This document shows positions 1 to 5,713 of a stretch of 16,453 nucleotides of DNA, in pieces. Position numbers and translations under genes: made by a program. The notes under the pieces were generated by a model. The model was given only the letters and a program-made list of their open reading frames with translations. It was not told the origin of the DNA and searched no databases. The first letter of the stretch is position 1, and every line of letters begins with the position of its first letter. The stretch is from an uncultured Kiritimatiellota bacterium (lineage in GTDB: Bacteria; Verrucomicrobiota; Kiritimatiellia; RFP12; UBA1067). The stretch lies in contig CAKTUI010000045.1 in assembly GCA_934621385.1 (NCBI GenBank), positions 1-16,453 on the forward strand. The letters are read 5' to 3'.

Positions 1-35
1 GCCCTAGCCGTCCCCTCGGGCGCGACCTTTTTCAT
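1..35 (-). CDS. Start of an outward-facing reading frame, cut by the window edge
   Basis: Reading leftwards from base 35 gives MKKVAPEGTAR and then the window ends. The same frame starts at 16418 on the right edge. A GGGGATGGG stretch upstream could act as a ribosome binding site. Only 11 residues are visible, so no family can be assigned. The Lys/Arg-rich start would suit the N-terminus of a dispersed small nuclease-like gene such as DUF559, but that is a guess. Confidence 0.2.
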   Translation of the reverse strand, partial: MKKVAPEGTAR

Positions 36-76
36 GGCCGTTCCCATCCCCTTTGCAAAAATCCGGGATAAGGGTG
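1..76. repeat. Left copy of 76-bp inverted repeat at the window ends
   Basis: Bases 1-76 are the exact reverse complement of 16377-16452. Identity stops at base 77 on the inner side. The repeat includes an outward-facing start codon (35 to 33, minus strand) preceded by a purine-rich stretch, so it looks like the 5' end plus upstream region of a multi-copy gene. The sequence shows the repeat directly; whether it is a dispersed genomic repeat where the assembly stopped or the ends of a real element cannot be told from this window. Confidence 0.9.
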
Positions 77-123
77 TAATCTAACTTTGAAACATTCCGG
101 TCATATCTGTGATTTTAACTTGT

Positions 124-1011
124 TTATAACCCGAGCAATCGTTCTTGCTCGGACCAGTCGACGGTCGTGAGGGTGCGGAGTCGAGCCAGCGAGATGCCGT
201 CGGGCTCACGCCCCTGCATAATGGCTCGGATGATTCTCGGCGAAAGAAATGCAAGTCGGAGCGTATAGCGGACATACTTGCGCTCGAGACCGACGGTCGC
301 GGCGAGATCGTGGATTGAGGACACCTTCCCCTCGTCGAGCATCTTGAGCCACGCCATTGCCCGTGCGACAGCTTTGAAGATCGGACTGTCCGTTTGCATC
401 TCGTCCGGCAGCTTCGGCGTGGCGATCTTCTGCCGCCCGCTGACATGGGAGAACTTAATGGGGACACGGATGACGAGGTTTCCGTCATCATCCTCTTCTG
501 CACCCTTGAGCGGAACGTCCGCCGCGTTTACGCCCAATCCCATGAGGTCGAGCGAGATGTCAATGGCTGTCTCGAAAACGCGCACGTTGCGCACGAGGGC
601 GCGAATCAGGGCGCGGCGACTGTACGGATCGAGTCCGGGAAAGAGTGTCCCCGTATGACCGAGCGCGGCAAGGATGCCGTGGAGGTCGAGTTCGGCCTTG
701 GCGGCAGCGCGTTTTGACAGTTCAAGCGATGATGCGAGTGCTTTTTCAAGATGCTGTTCGAGGATGCCGACGAAATAGTCGTAGCTGACGGTGCGGACGG
801 GACAGGACGAGACGGCTCGCTTGCGGTCGAAGTAGGCATACCGCTTGCGTCCCGGACGCTCCTCGCCCGTGCCGCGATTCACGTTCTTGTGAGAGCAATA
901 GCGGTAGCCCATCGCCACGCGTGACTTCTGCAACACGCCGAACCTCATGGACATCTGGATCGCCGACAAGACGGTCGACCAGATCAGACAGGTCGCTTCG
1001 TCGGGAAACAT
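124..1011 (-). pseudogene. Large serine recombinase, C-terminal fragment
   Basis: This is the C-terminal half of a large serine recombinase/integrase, the enzyme class that integrates and excises phages and conjugative elements. The last residues (ISLARLRTLTTVDWSEQERLLGL, split here as ISLARLRTL and DWSEQERLLGL) are the usual end of such proteins. Before that come a winged-helix-like stretch (SSIHDLAATVGLERKYVR) and an acidic linker. The N-terminal part retains zinc-ribbon-like pieces (YRYCSHKN, then SSCPVRTVSYDYF). The catalytic resolvase domain with its serine is absent, so the fragment cannot recombine DNA. The open frame formally starts at 1011, but from about 940 upward it is antisense to a phage-like plus-strand gene, so recombinase homology probably ends near 900-940. 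Its stop lies 48 bp inside the terminal repeat, the usual place for an integrase next to an attachment site. Confidence 0.75.
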
Positions 1012-1114
1012 CGTCGCGGGCTACGGAGCGAGGTTCCCGTGGAACGCAAACGCCGAATGCCGCTTCCACGGCACGGACGGAATCGTCCTCGGAAACGGGT
1101 CGGTCATTCAATGA
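947..1114 (+). pseudogene. C-terminal fragment of a phage-like (tail?) protein
   Basis: A plus-strand frame reads MDIWIADKTVDQIRQVASSG, continues with a Gly/Trp/Asn-rich stretch (GARFPWNANAECRFHG) and ends in NGSVIQ. The composition is like the end of a phage structural or host-recognition protein. The frame is closed by a TAG about 40 bp upstream of 947, and no ribosome binding site fits, so it is read as the tail of a truncated gene and not a gene with its own start. It is followed after 19 bp by a well-formed gene on the same strand, which suggests it was once the preceding gene of that string. The family is not recognised. It abuts the truncated recombinase head to head. Confidence 0.4.
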
Positions 1115-1133
1115 CAACGAGAAAGGACAGAAG

Positions 1134-1691
1134 ATGAACACGAAGTACGGACGGCTGTCGAACGGCCGGTTTGAGTACGCGCCGAACGCGCTCGAGACTG
1201 CGGACGGCGTGAAGATGAACCCCGGCGAGGCGAGCTACCTCGCGGCGGGGTGGAAGAAGGTGGAGGACGTTCCGCCCGCCCCCGACGAGGGCTGTACGGT
1301 CGAGCCGTCCGGCTGGACGGAAACGGACACCACGCTTACGCGGGTGTACAAGCAGATCGCGATGCCCGCGCCCGACACGCCATCCGGAGACGGCGGTGGC
1401 GACAATCCCTCCGGCGGTCCCGGTGGCGAGGACACGCCCCCCGCGCCGCCGCCCGTCGGCAAGCGCATCTTCTCCAAGCTGAAGCTCGTCGCCGCCTTGA
1501 GGGCCGCCGACAAGTGGGTGCTGGTGAAGACGTGGCTGGAGGAGAAGGCGTACTACGACTACTACCTTGCCGTGCAGGATTTCGCCGAGGACAACGACCT
1601 CTTCATCGAGGGTCGGAATGCCATCCAGGGCTACCTCGGCGTGAGCGACGAGTACGTCGAGTCGATCCTGTCCAAGTGCGTCGCGGACTGA
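1134..1691 (+). CDS. Phage-like protein with Pro/Gly linker, unknown function
   Basis: The protein has 185 residues. An N-terminal part (about 1-80; MNTKYGRLSNGRFEYAPNAL) resembles small baseplate or tail-accessory proteins found downstream of tail genes. A low-complexity linker rich in Pro, Gly, Asp and Glu follows (about 82-112). The C-terminal helical domain (about 115-185) contains AALRAADKWVLVKTWLEEKA and LAVQDFAEDNDLF, a pattern I associate with proteins near the end of gut-phage late operons. The start is set by AAAGGA 6-7 bp before ATG. It is the first intact gene of a same-strand string (1134-3547), and the next gene begins 16 bp after its stop. The phage assignment is an inference from composition and context; no enzymatic motif is visible. 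Confidence 0.7.
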   Translation: MNTKYGRLSNGRFEYAPNALETADGVKMNPGEASYLAAGWKKVEDVPPAPDEGCTVEPSGWTETDTTLTRVYKQIAMPAPDTPSGDGGGDNPSGGPGGEDTPPAPPPVGKRIFSKLKLVAALRAADKWVLVKTWLEEKAYYDYYLAVQDFAEDNDLFIEGRNAIQGYLGVSDEYVESILSKCVAD

Positions 1692-1707
1692 ACGGAGGAA
1701 AAACACA

Positions 1708-1884
1708 ATGCAAGGCAATTCCTACTTTGAAGTGCTGGCCCGCATTGCTGCTGCAATGGAGGCGCAGGGCGGATTCCGCGACGGGCTCAAGGGCCAGCGG
1801 TTCGACTTCGCGACCGATGACGGTGTTCGCGCAGCGACGGCGGCGGTTGCTCGGCTTCTCGGAGCGGAGGTGGTCAATGCGTAG
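1708..1884 (+). CDS. Small hypothetical protein (58 aa)
   Basis: A 58-residue frame starts MQGNSYFEVLARIAAAMEAQ and ends LLGAEVVNA. A strong GGAGG ribosome binding site sits 8-9 bp before the ATG. The stop overlaps the ATG of the next gene by 8 bp, typical of translational coupling. It is predicted helical and soluble, with two amphipathic helices (10-25 and about 42-55). It lies between the linker protein and a secreted protein in the phage-like string. I do not recognise a family. Support comes from the ribosome binding site, the coupling and the fit between neighbours. Confidence 0.65.
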   Translation: MQGNSYFEVLARIAAAMEAQGGFRDGLKGQRFDFATDDGVRAATAAVARLLGAEVVNA

Positions 1885-2356
1885 AGCCGCCCTCATCGCC
1901 GCTCTTGCGGCATTCGGTGTCGTGTTCGCGGCATCGAGACCCGATGTGGTCGTGAAGCCGAACGCCATCTACGCACGGCGCGGTTCGCTTGGGGCGAACG
2001 ACTACGTGGCGACGAACGTCGCGCCGTGCGTCTCGGCCTATGCGATCCGCGAAGTGCGCGACGGGCGACTGCACGACCGGGCGGTCAACATTGCGACCGT
2101 CGATGGGACGGAGGCGGAGTTTGCGCTCCCGTCCCGCCGCACGGTCGCAGGATTCGCGAGGGGGCTGATCGTGAGCGCGACGGCATCGACGAACGCCGTC
2201 GTCCGCTTCACCGGGGCCAACTCGCTCTACCGCAGCGACGGCGAGGACACGCTCTCGGTCGAGCCGGGGCTTAACGTGTTCTCGTTCATCGAAATTGGCG
2301 ACGGGGACTACATCGTCGAGGTGAGACCCCTCGTCCCAATCAGGGAGGGCAACTGA
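1877..2356 (+). CDS. Secreted protein of unknown function
   Basis: The protein has 159 residues. It begins with a clear signal peptide (MRRAALIAALAAFGVVFAAS: two Arg, hydrophobic core, small residues before a likely cleavage site after A18/A19). The exported part is mainly beta-strand by composition, with repeated Val/Thr/Asp stretches (SATASTNAVVRFTGANS, then DYIVEVRPLVPI) and no catalytic motif that I recognise. Its ATG lies inside the end of the preceding gene, and the following gene starts 2 bp after its stop, so the three are one translational unit. The role may be structural or envelope-related within the phage-like late string; this is an inference. Confidence 0.7.
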   Translation: MRRAALIAALAAFGVVFAASRPDVVVKPNAIYARRGSLGANDYVATNVAPCVSAYAIREVRDGRLHDRAVNIATVDGTEAEFALPSRRTVAGFARGLIVSATASTNAVVRFTGANSLYRSDGEDTLSVEPGLNVFSFIEIGDGDYIVEVRPLVPIREGN

Positions 2357-2357
2357 C

Positions 2358-2834
2358 ATGGCAAGCCTGAAAGAGGTGAAACGCCTGTCCGAGCTGTGCG
2401 AGAAGTACGAGCTTGAGGGGCGCGAGGTTATCCACGGATTCTCGAACACGCAGCTCGGCTCGATGTACAACGGCATCGGGCCGGAGTGCTTCCCCGGATG
2501 GCTCCGCGCCGTCCTCGACTTCATCCATCCGTCCCTCGCCCCGGTCGCGTTCATCCACGACATCGAGTGGTCGCTCTCGGACGGGACGAGGGAATCGTTC
2601 ACCGCCAGCAACGAGCGGTTCAGGAGGAACGGCGTGAAGATCGCCAAGGCGATGTACTCGTTCTGGAACCTCCGCCGCTACGTGGTCGAGGCGGATGCGG
2701 CGAAGTTCGCGAAGCTCTGCCAGAAGTTCGGCTGGGCGGCGTGGATGGCCCCGTTCGAGGAACGCGACCGCGACGCGCAGCGCATGAGCGCGGCGGTGAT
2801 TCTCTCCAACGCGGCGAAGGAGGAGAAGGCGTGA
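2358..2834 (+). CDS. Phage-like protein with NGIGP and HD motifs, unknown function
   Basis: The protein has 158 residues. It contains MYNGIGPECFPGWLR (about 38-52) followed by FIHDIEWSLSDGTRESF (about 68-84) and a helical segment ending in a lysine-rich tail. The order of a Gly-rich loop with Pro and then a His-Asp pair in a helix is reminiscent of phospholipase A2-like folds, where the HD pair is catalytic and the Gly loop binds calcium. The cysteines that pair in secreted PLA2 are absent, so the resemblance is weak. I recall similar proteins from gut prophages without an assigned function. The gene starts 2 bp after the previous stop and overlaps the next gene by 4 bp (GTGA). Confidence 0.7.
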   Translation: MASLKEVKRLSELCEKYELEGREVIHGFSNTQLGSMYNGIGPECFPGWLRAVLDFIHPSLAPVAFIHDIEWSLSDGTRESFTASNERFRRNGVKIAKAMYSFWNLRRYVVEADAAKFAKLCQKFGWAAWMAPFEERDRDAQRMSAAVILSNAAKEEKA

Positions 2835-3049
2835 AGCGATTGCTTTACGCGATTCTCCTGTGTGCGCTTTCGGGATGCGCCAGCCAGTGCATCACCGAGA
2901 GGCACTACTACGAGCCGACCGACAAGACCGCCCTCAAGCGCGAGGACGGCATGACGGTCGGTGCGCTCAAGACGGAGATCATCAAAACGGGATCGCCGGA
3001 CTGGAGCGACTCCAAATCACCACTCAGTTTGATCAGCGTCGGCAAGTGA
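2831..3049 (+). CDS. Small lipoprotein (possible outer spanin-like)
   Basis: This 72-residue lipoprotein starts at GTG, overlapping the upstream stop by 4 bp (GTGA). The signal MKRLLYAILLCALSGC ends in the lipobox LSGC with Cys16 as the lipidated residue; a second Cys follows at 20. The mature part is short (about 57 aa), charged and without helices long enough for a coiled coil. A small lipoprotein in a phage late region can be an outer spanin (Rz1-like) involved in outer-membrane disruption at lysis. No inner-membrane partner is nested with it, so that role is only possible. It could also be a lysogenic conversion surface protein. Confidence 0.7.
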   Translation: MKRLLYAILLCALSGCASQCITERHYYEPTDKTALKREDGMTVGALKTEIIKTGSPDWSDSKSPLSLISVGK

Positions 3050-3091
3050 CTGGCGCGATCTTGAAACACAAACAAGAAAGGAAGATCCACA

Positions 3092-3547
3092 ATGGATACC
3101 CAGAAGAAGATGAAGGTGCGGCTCGTTGCCGCGTTGATCATGATGGTTGCGCTTGGGGCCGTGTTCGGCACGGGTTGCACCACGACCGTTGACCCGGAGA
3201 AGCGGGCCGCGATCCGTGCGGAGGTCGCGGACGTGATGCGCTTCGCCTACGAGGTCGGAGGCCGCGCCGCCTACAGCAACTACGTCGAGCGCATGATCGC
3301 CGACGGCAAGCTCACGCCCGAGCGGGCCGAACAGCTCCACGTGATCTCGCAGGAGGTGTTCGACCGCCTCGTCGACAAGCTCGACGGGACGAGCGGTACG
3401 CTCTCTACGGGCGAGGAGGTCGTTCTTCCTCCGCCCGCCGAGAAGAAGGACGGCGACTGTCCCGAGGGGAACTGCAACCCCAATGGCGGCGAGTGTACGG
3501 ACGGCAACTGCACCGATGGCGATTGCGCCGATTGCACGGTGAAGTAG
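3092..3547 (+). CDS. Lipoprotein with a cysteine-rich C-terminal tail
   Basis: The protein has 151 residues. It begins with a basic N-region (MDTQKKMKVR), a hydrophobic stretch and GTGC, giving Cys29 as the likely lipidated residue; the lipobox is not a perfect LAGC. The middle (about 33-110) is helical with YSNYVERMIADGKLTPERAE. The last 30 residues hold six Cys in a Gly/Asp/Asn-rich pattern (CPEGNC, ECTDGNC, TDGDCADC), which may form disulfides or bind metal. AAAGGAAG lies upstream of the ATG. It is the last gene of the late string: a strong terminator starts 7 bp after its stop. Exposure on the outer membrane is inferred from the lipobox. No function is known to me. Confidence 0.7.
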   Translation: MDTQKKMKVRLVAALIMMVALGAVFGTGCTTTVDPEKRAAIRAEVADVMRFAYEVGGRAAYSNYVERMIADGKLTPERAEQLHVISQEVFDRLVDKLDGTSGTLSTGEEVVLPPPAEKKDGDCPEGNCNPNGGECTDGNCTDGDCADCTVK

Positions 3548-3553
3548 CCCAGG

Positions 3554-3595
3554 GCGGGCGCATCGATCTTGAAGGTCGGTGCGCCCGCTTTTTTT
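3554..3595 (+). terminator. Rho-independent terminator closing the phage-like string
   Basis: Arms GCGGGCGCA (3554-3562) and TGCGCCCGC (3580-3588) pair perfectly and are followed by seven T (3589-3595). The interior (CGATC/GGTCG around TTGAA) can extend the stem. It sits just after the stop at 3547. The hairpin would also act on transcripts entering from the right. Confidence 0.9.
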
Positions 3596-3651
3596 GTTTT
3601 CGAGGTCGGGGGGCGGCGAATCAAGTCCCTATCCCATCGTCCGACATTGTG
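3596..3651 (-). ncRNA. Repeated short transcribed element, copy A1 (reverse)
   Basis: Read on the minus strand from about 3650, the sequence begins TGTCGGACGATGGGATAGGG, the same as the start of copy A3 (plus strand, from about 6300) and close to copy A2 (minus strand, from about 4586). Each follows a promoter-like box. Here the -10-like box is CACAAT (3646-3651), while a -35 is poorly conserved. The transcript would run into the terminator hairpin at 3554-3588 and be about 100 nt. There is no reading frame. It may be a small RNA or an antisense leader. Confidence 0.35.
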
Positions 3652-3709
3652 CCATAGTCATAGTTGATAAATCCAGTAGAAAAACAATAATTTATTTTCA
3701 AATAGGCCG

Positions 3710-3738
3710 TTGCTATTAACGCAGAATTACGGCATCAT
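3710..3738 (+). promoter_or_regulatory. Promoter TTGCTA-N17-CATCAT
   Basis: TTGCTA at 3710-3715 and CATCAT at 3733-3738 are separated by exactly 17 bp, with TTACGG directly before the -10. Five plus-strand promoters of this region share the TTACGG or ACGG block, and four of them share the identical -35. The upstream 40 bp is AT-rich and resembles the regions upstream of the promoters at 4673 and 6486. It drives the gene at 3796. Confidence 0.75.
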
Positions 3739-3751
3739 GTGGTCAACAAAA

Positions 3752-3770
3752 GCGGGGGATGGGCCTCCGC
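3752..3770 (+). promoter_or_regulatory. Leader hairpin, promoter-proximal type
   Basis: GCGGGGG (3752-3758) pairs with CCTCCGC (3764-3770) around a 5-nt loop. The same hairpin occurs at the same distance from the promoter at 4716, 6527 and 7401, with paired changes at 7401 that keep the stem. An AAAGAAAGGA ribosome binding region follows. Confidence 0.65.
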
Positions 3771-3795
3771 GAACCAAAGAAAGGAAAAGCGAAAA

Positions 3796-4155
3796 ATGAA
3801 GAAGATCATGGTGAAAACCAAGGCGCAGCTCGACGAGCTGGAAAAGGAATCGGCACTCACTTGGGAGGGCCTTACGACCGACGAAGAATCGCTCAAGCAT
3901 CTCTTCGATTGGATCAAGGGCTACACGCCGATGAAGCAGGAGGTCGCCTACATCATCACGGGCGCGACGATGAACCTCGCCTACGGGCTCACGGGCGACA
4001 ACGCCTACCAAGATGACCTCCACATCGTGAGCGTCAAACTTTCCGACATCGAAAACGTGGGCGCGATTGTGATTCCGCGCTTCCAAATCGGCGGACGCTG
4101 GTTTGACGATATCGTTTCCAATAACCGCCGCCGCGAAGAGGAGAAGATGGGCTGA
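3796..4155 (+). CDS. Hypothetical accessory protein (119 aa)
   Basis: The start is placed at 3796 (MKKIMVKTKAQLDELEKESA) because AAAGGA precedes it and the conserved leader hairpin lies upstream. A longer frame from 3739 would translate the leader itself and is rejected. The protein is small, acidic and apparently soluble: an N-terminal helix rich in Lys/Glu, a middle segment DWIKGYTPMKQEVAYIITGA and a basic C-terminus (NNRRREEEKMG). There is no signal peptide, membrane segment or known motif. It is the first gene of a unit with the 4214 gene, under the promoter at 3710. I do not recognise the family. Confidence 0.7.
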   Translation: MKKIMVKTKAQLDELEKESALTWEGLTTDEESLKHLFDWIKGYTPMKQEVAYIITGATMNLAYGLTGDNAYQDDLHIVSVKLSDIENVGAIVIPRFQIGGRWFDDIVSNNRRREEEKMG

Positions 4156-4164
4156 CGATCCACC

Positions 4165-4188
4165 GCCCGCCTCCGCGAGGGGGCGGGC
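4165..4188 (+). promoter_or_regulatory. Leader hairpin, gene-proximal GC-rich type
   Basis: GCCCGCCTC (4165-4173) pairs with GGGGCGGGC (4180-4188) around CGCGAG. It lies between the stop of the 3796 gene and the ribosome binding site of the 4214 gene. Related hairpins with a CGCGA loop precede the genes at 5714 and 6870. There is no T run, so it is not an intrinsic terminator; a role in RNA processing or translation is possible. Confidence 0.6.
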
Positions 4189-4213
4189 AAACCTCAAACG
4201 AAAGGATAAGCAA

Positions 4214-4480
4214 ATGGAAACGAACTGCAATGAAGGCAAGGCGAAGAGCGTCAGCAAGGAGCTGCACGAATTCTGCGACGGGGTTTTGCAAAGCACGGAG
4301 ATGGCCACGGCGATGGACACCTTCGCGAACTGGAACGGCGACCTGCTCCTGGGCGATCTGCCTCCCGACGCGCCGACGGGCCAGCGCGAAAGCATCGAAG
4401 CGGTGAACAAGGTGATCGCCGACGGCAAGCCGATTTTCGACGCGCTCGTCGAGCAGCTTGAGGGAATCCAAGACGCATGA
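4214..4480 (+). CDS. Hypothetical accessory protein (88 aa)
   Basis: This acidic, probably helical protein begins METNCNEGKAKSVSKELHEF and ends LVEQLEGIQDA. AAAGGATAA precedes the ATG by about 8 bp. The length and low pI recall small phage proteins that act on host or defence factors, but nothing in the sequence proves this. It is the second gene of the two-gene unit (59-bp gap holding a GC-rich hairpin) and is followed by a clear terminator at 4505-4530. No family is recognised. Confidence 0.7.
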   Translation: METNCNEGKAKSVSKELHEFCDGVLQSTEMATAMDTFANWNGDLLLGDLPPDAPTGQRESIEAVNKVIADGKPIFDALVEQLEGIQDA

Positions 4481-4504
4481 CTTGACGGAAAGCGTCCGCC
4501 TTCG

Positions 4505-4530
4505 CGCCTCGGTTTCGGCCGAGGCGTTTT
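4505..4530 (+). terminator. Rho-independent terminator
   Basis: CGCCTCGG (4505-4512) pairs with CCGAGGCG (4519-4526) around TTTCGG, followed by TTTT. It ends the 3796-4480 unit and faces the reverse promoter at 4586-4615. Confidence 0.8.
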
Positions 4531-4585
4531 CCGTTCTTCCGCGCCCCCGTGGGGCGGTGAATCGAGGCCTCATCCCAGCGTCCGT
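4530..4585 (-). ncRNA. Repeated short transcribed element, copy A2 (reverse)
   Basis: Read on the minus strand from about 4585, the sequence starts ACGGACGCTGGGATGAGGCC and continues to a hairpin GCCCC-ACG-GGGGC, then meets the terminator stem at 4505-4526. The first 17 bases match copies A1 and A3 at most positions. It follows a promoter-like pair on the same strand. No frame is present. Confidence 0.4.
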
Positions 4586-4615
4586 ATCATACCGTAATAG
4601 TTCAACGGATTGCAA
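4586..4615 (-). promoter_or_regulatory. Reverse promoter TTGCAA-N18-TATGAT
   Basis: On the minus strand TTGCAA (4615-4610) and TATGAT (4591-4586) are 18 bp apart with TTACGG directly before the -10, the hallmark of this promoter family. It diverges from the forward promoter at 4673, with an AT-rich spacer of about 57 bp between the two -35 boxes. Confidence 0.55.
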
Positions 4616-4672
4616 GGGCTATAAGTGATAATTCCGCGTTGAAAAATAATGAAAATACATCAAAATACCCCG

Positions 4673-4701
4673 TTGCTATTACCCGCAGCTTACGGCATAC
4701 T
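4673..4701 (+). promoter_or_regulatory. Promoter TTGCTA-N17-CATACT
   Basis: TTGCTA at 4673-4678, CATACT at 4696-4701, 17-bp spacer ending TTACGG. From CCCCG through the -10 it is identical to the promoter at 6486-6514, so one was copied from the other or both from a common module. It drives the amidoligase locus. Confidence 0.75.
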
Positions 4702-4715
4702 GTGTTTCAGAAAAA

Positions 4716-4734
4716 GCGGGGGGCAGGCCTCCGC
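4716..4734 (+). promoter_or_regulatory. Leader hairpin, promoter-proximal type
   Basis: GCGGGGG (4716-4722) pairs with CCTCCGC (4728-4734). It is followed by GAGGCAC and AAAGAAAGGA before the ATG at 4761. An alternative small stem GCCTC-CGC-GAGGC overlaps the 3' arm, so two folds compete. Confidence 0.6.
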
Positions 4735-4760
4735 GAGGCACAAAAAGAAAGGAAACGAAG

Positions 4761-5654
4761 ATGACGGTAACGGAAGAGAAGATGAGCGCGATGACCTTCG
4801 GGTGCGAGCTCGAGTACGAGGGGATCAGCCAAGCCACGGCGGCGAAGGCGGTCGCCGAGGTCACAGGCGGGACGGCGCGGTACGAAGGATGCCACCTTTC
4901 CAACTGGGTGGTGACGATGCCCGACGGCCGCAAGTGGCAGGTGGTGAGCGACGGGAGCTTGAGCGGGACCTCCGCCGAGACGGTCACGCCGATCCTCAAG
5001 GTCGCGGACATCGAAACCCTGCAGGAGGTTCTTCGCGCTTGCCTCGTTGTAGGGGCGCGGGTTCTTCGCGCTTGCCGCCTTCGCGCTCTTCGCCTTGAGG
5101 GCGATCTGCAGGGCGAGGAGAATGTTGGCGCGAAGCTCGCCCGCGTGGAGGGTCGCCTCGAAGAACCTCATCTCGGCGGTTCCCTTCGCGCTGTAGCCCC
5201 AAAGGTTGTTGAGGTTGAGGGCGCGGTAGCGGTGCGGGTCGTAGTGGTAGGGGTCCGCGGTGTAGGTTCCGAACCAAGCCGCGTTGATCTTCTCCATCGT
5301 CGGGTTTGTCATGCGGCAAATCTTCTCGACGAAGGCGTGGTCGGTCTTCTGCGTGTACCGCTGAATCCGCGCCGCCTGCGTTCCCGCCGCCTTGAGGATC
5401 AGCTCCTCTTGCTTGTAGAAAATCCGCACGAGGTTCTTGACCTGCGCGGGCGTGAAGTCCTTGATGCCCACGTGGATGTGAAGCCCCGTGCGGTAGCTCA
5501 CCCTCGCGCCCTTGCGCTTGAGGGCGCGGACTACGACCTTCGGGTTTTTCTCCTCCGCCTCGGGATGATCGGGGGCTACTACAAGAACCCGAGGATGCAC
5601 CTGATGAAGCGGATGCCGGGGAGCGCGGCTTGGAAGGACGGACGGCACGACTGA
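4761..5654 (+). pseudogene. Amidoligase (GS-fold) gene with its middle inverted
   Basis: Amidoligases of this family (Amidoligase_2, glutamine-synthetase fold) use ATP to join amino acids or peptides; phage and element copies often pair with a gamma-glutamylcyclotransferase, as here. Residues 1-90 are the amidoligase N-terminus: TFGCELEYEG (the ExE metal site), WVVTMPDGRKWQVVSDGS and TSAETVTPILKVADIETLQE. Residues about 90-259 are not amidoligase: that stretch is the antisense of the gene's own middle. From about 260, LLRLGMIGGYYKNPRM through AAWKDGRHD is again the amidoligase C-terminus. The missing middle, with GLHIHVG, is encoded on the minus strand of 5026-5539. Flipping it gives a continuous 297-aa enzyme reading ETLQEVVVRALKRKGA at the left join and NEASAKNLRVFLLRLG at the right. 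In the present orientation the frame stays open but the product lacks the His pair. AAAGGA precedes the ATG. Confidence 0.85.
5026..5539 (-). other. Inverted segment inside the amidoligase gene
   Basis: Read on the minus strand, this segment gives the core of the amidoligase: VVVRALKRKGARVSYRTG, LHIHVGIKDFTPAQVKNLVR, NNLWGYSAKGTAEMRFFEAT and HAGELRANILLALQIAL. The flanks on the plus strand give its N- and C-termini in the same frame. The segment is bounded by AGGT (5026-5029) and ACCT (5536-5539), a 4-bp inverted repeat; nearby bases show only scattered further similarity. No recombinase gene lies beside it. It may be an invertible switch, a one-time rearrangement or an assembly/amplification chimera. 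Confidence 0.85.
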
Positions 5655-5661
5655 AGCGGAA

Positions 5662-5687
5662 GCCCCGCCCCCCGCGAGGGGCGGGGC
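5662..5687 (+). promoter_or_regulatory. Leader hairpin, gene-proximal GC-rich type
   Basis: GCCCCGCCCC (5662-5671) pairs perfectly with GGGGCGGGGC (5678-5687) around CCGCGA. It lies between the amidoligase stop (5654) and the AAAGGAG ribosome binding site of the cyclotransferase gene. It has no T run. Confidence 0.65.
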
Positions 5688-5713
5688 GACCCCCAAGGGA
5701 AAGGAGCGCAACG

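Noticed and set aside
77..123. Left attachment site of the element
   Set aside because: The position (just beyond the recombinase stop) is right, but I found no matching core at the other side (8840-9330), so I do not annotate it.
1250..2356. Long plus-strand frame joining into the secreted protein
   Set aside because: The part before 1877 is an out-of-frame reading of the 1134 and 1708 genes. A signal peptide and coupling mark the true start at 1877.
3739..3795. Upstream start for the 3796 gene
   Set aside because: It would translate the promoter-proximal hairpin and ribosome binding site, which are conserved as RNA elements before other, unrelated proteins.
5010..5560. Longer inverted repeats at the amidoligase breakpoints
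   Set aside because: Beyond AGGT/ACCT only scattered matches (AAACCC, CGCG) line up and need gaps. This is not enough to claim a recombinase site.
4707..5711. A 334-codon minus-strand frame containing the amidoligase core
   Set aside because: Its ends are antisense to the true amidoligase termini and it has no ribosome binding site. The good homology is confined to 5026-5539 and is explained by inversion of the gene's middle, so it is not a separate gene.
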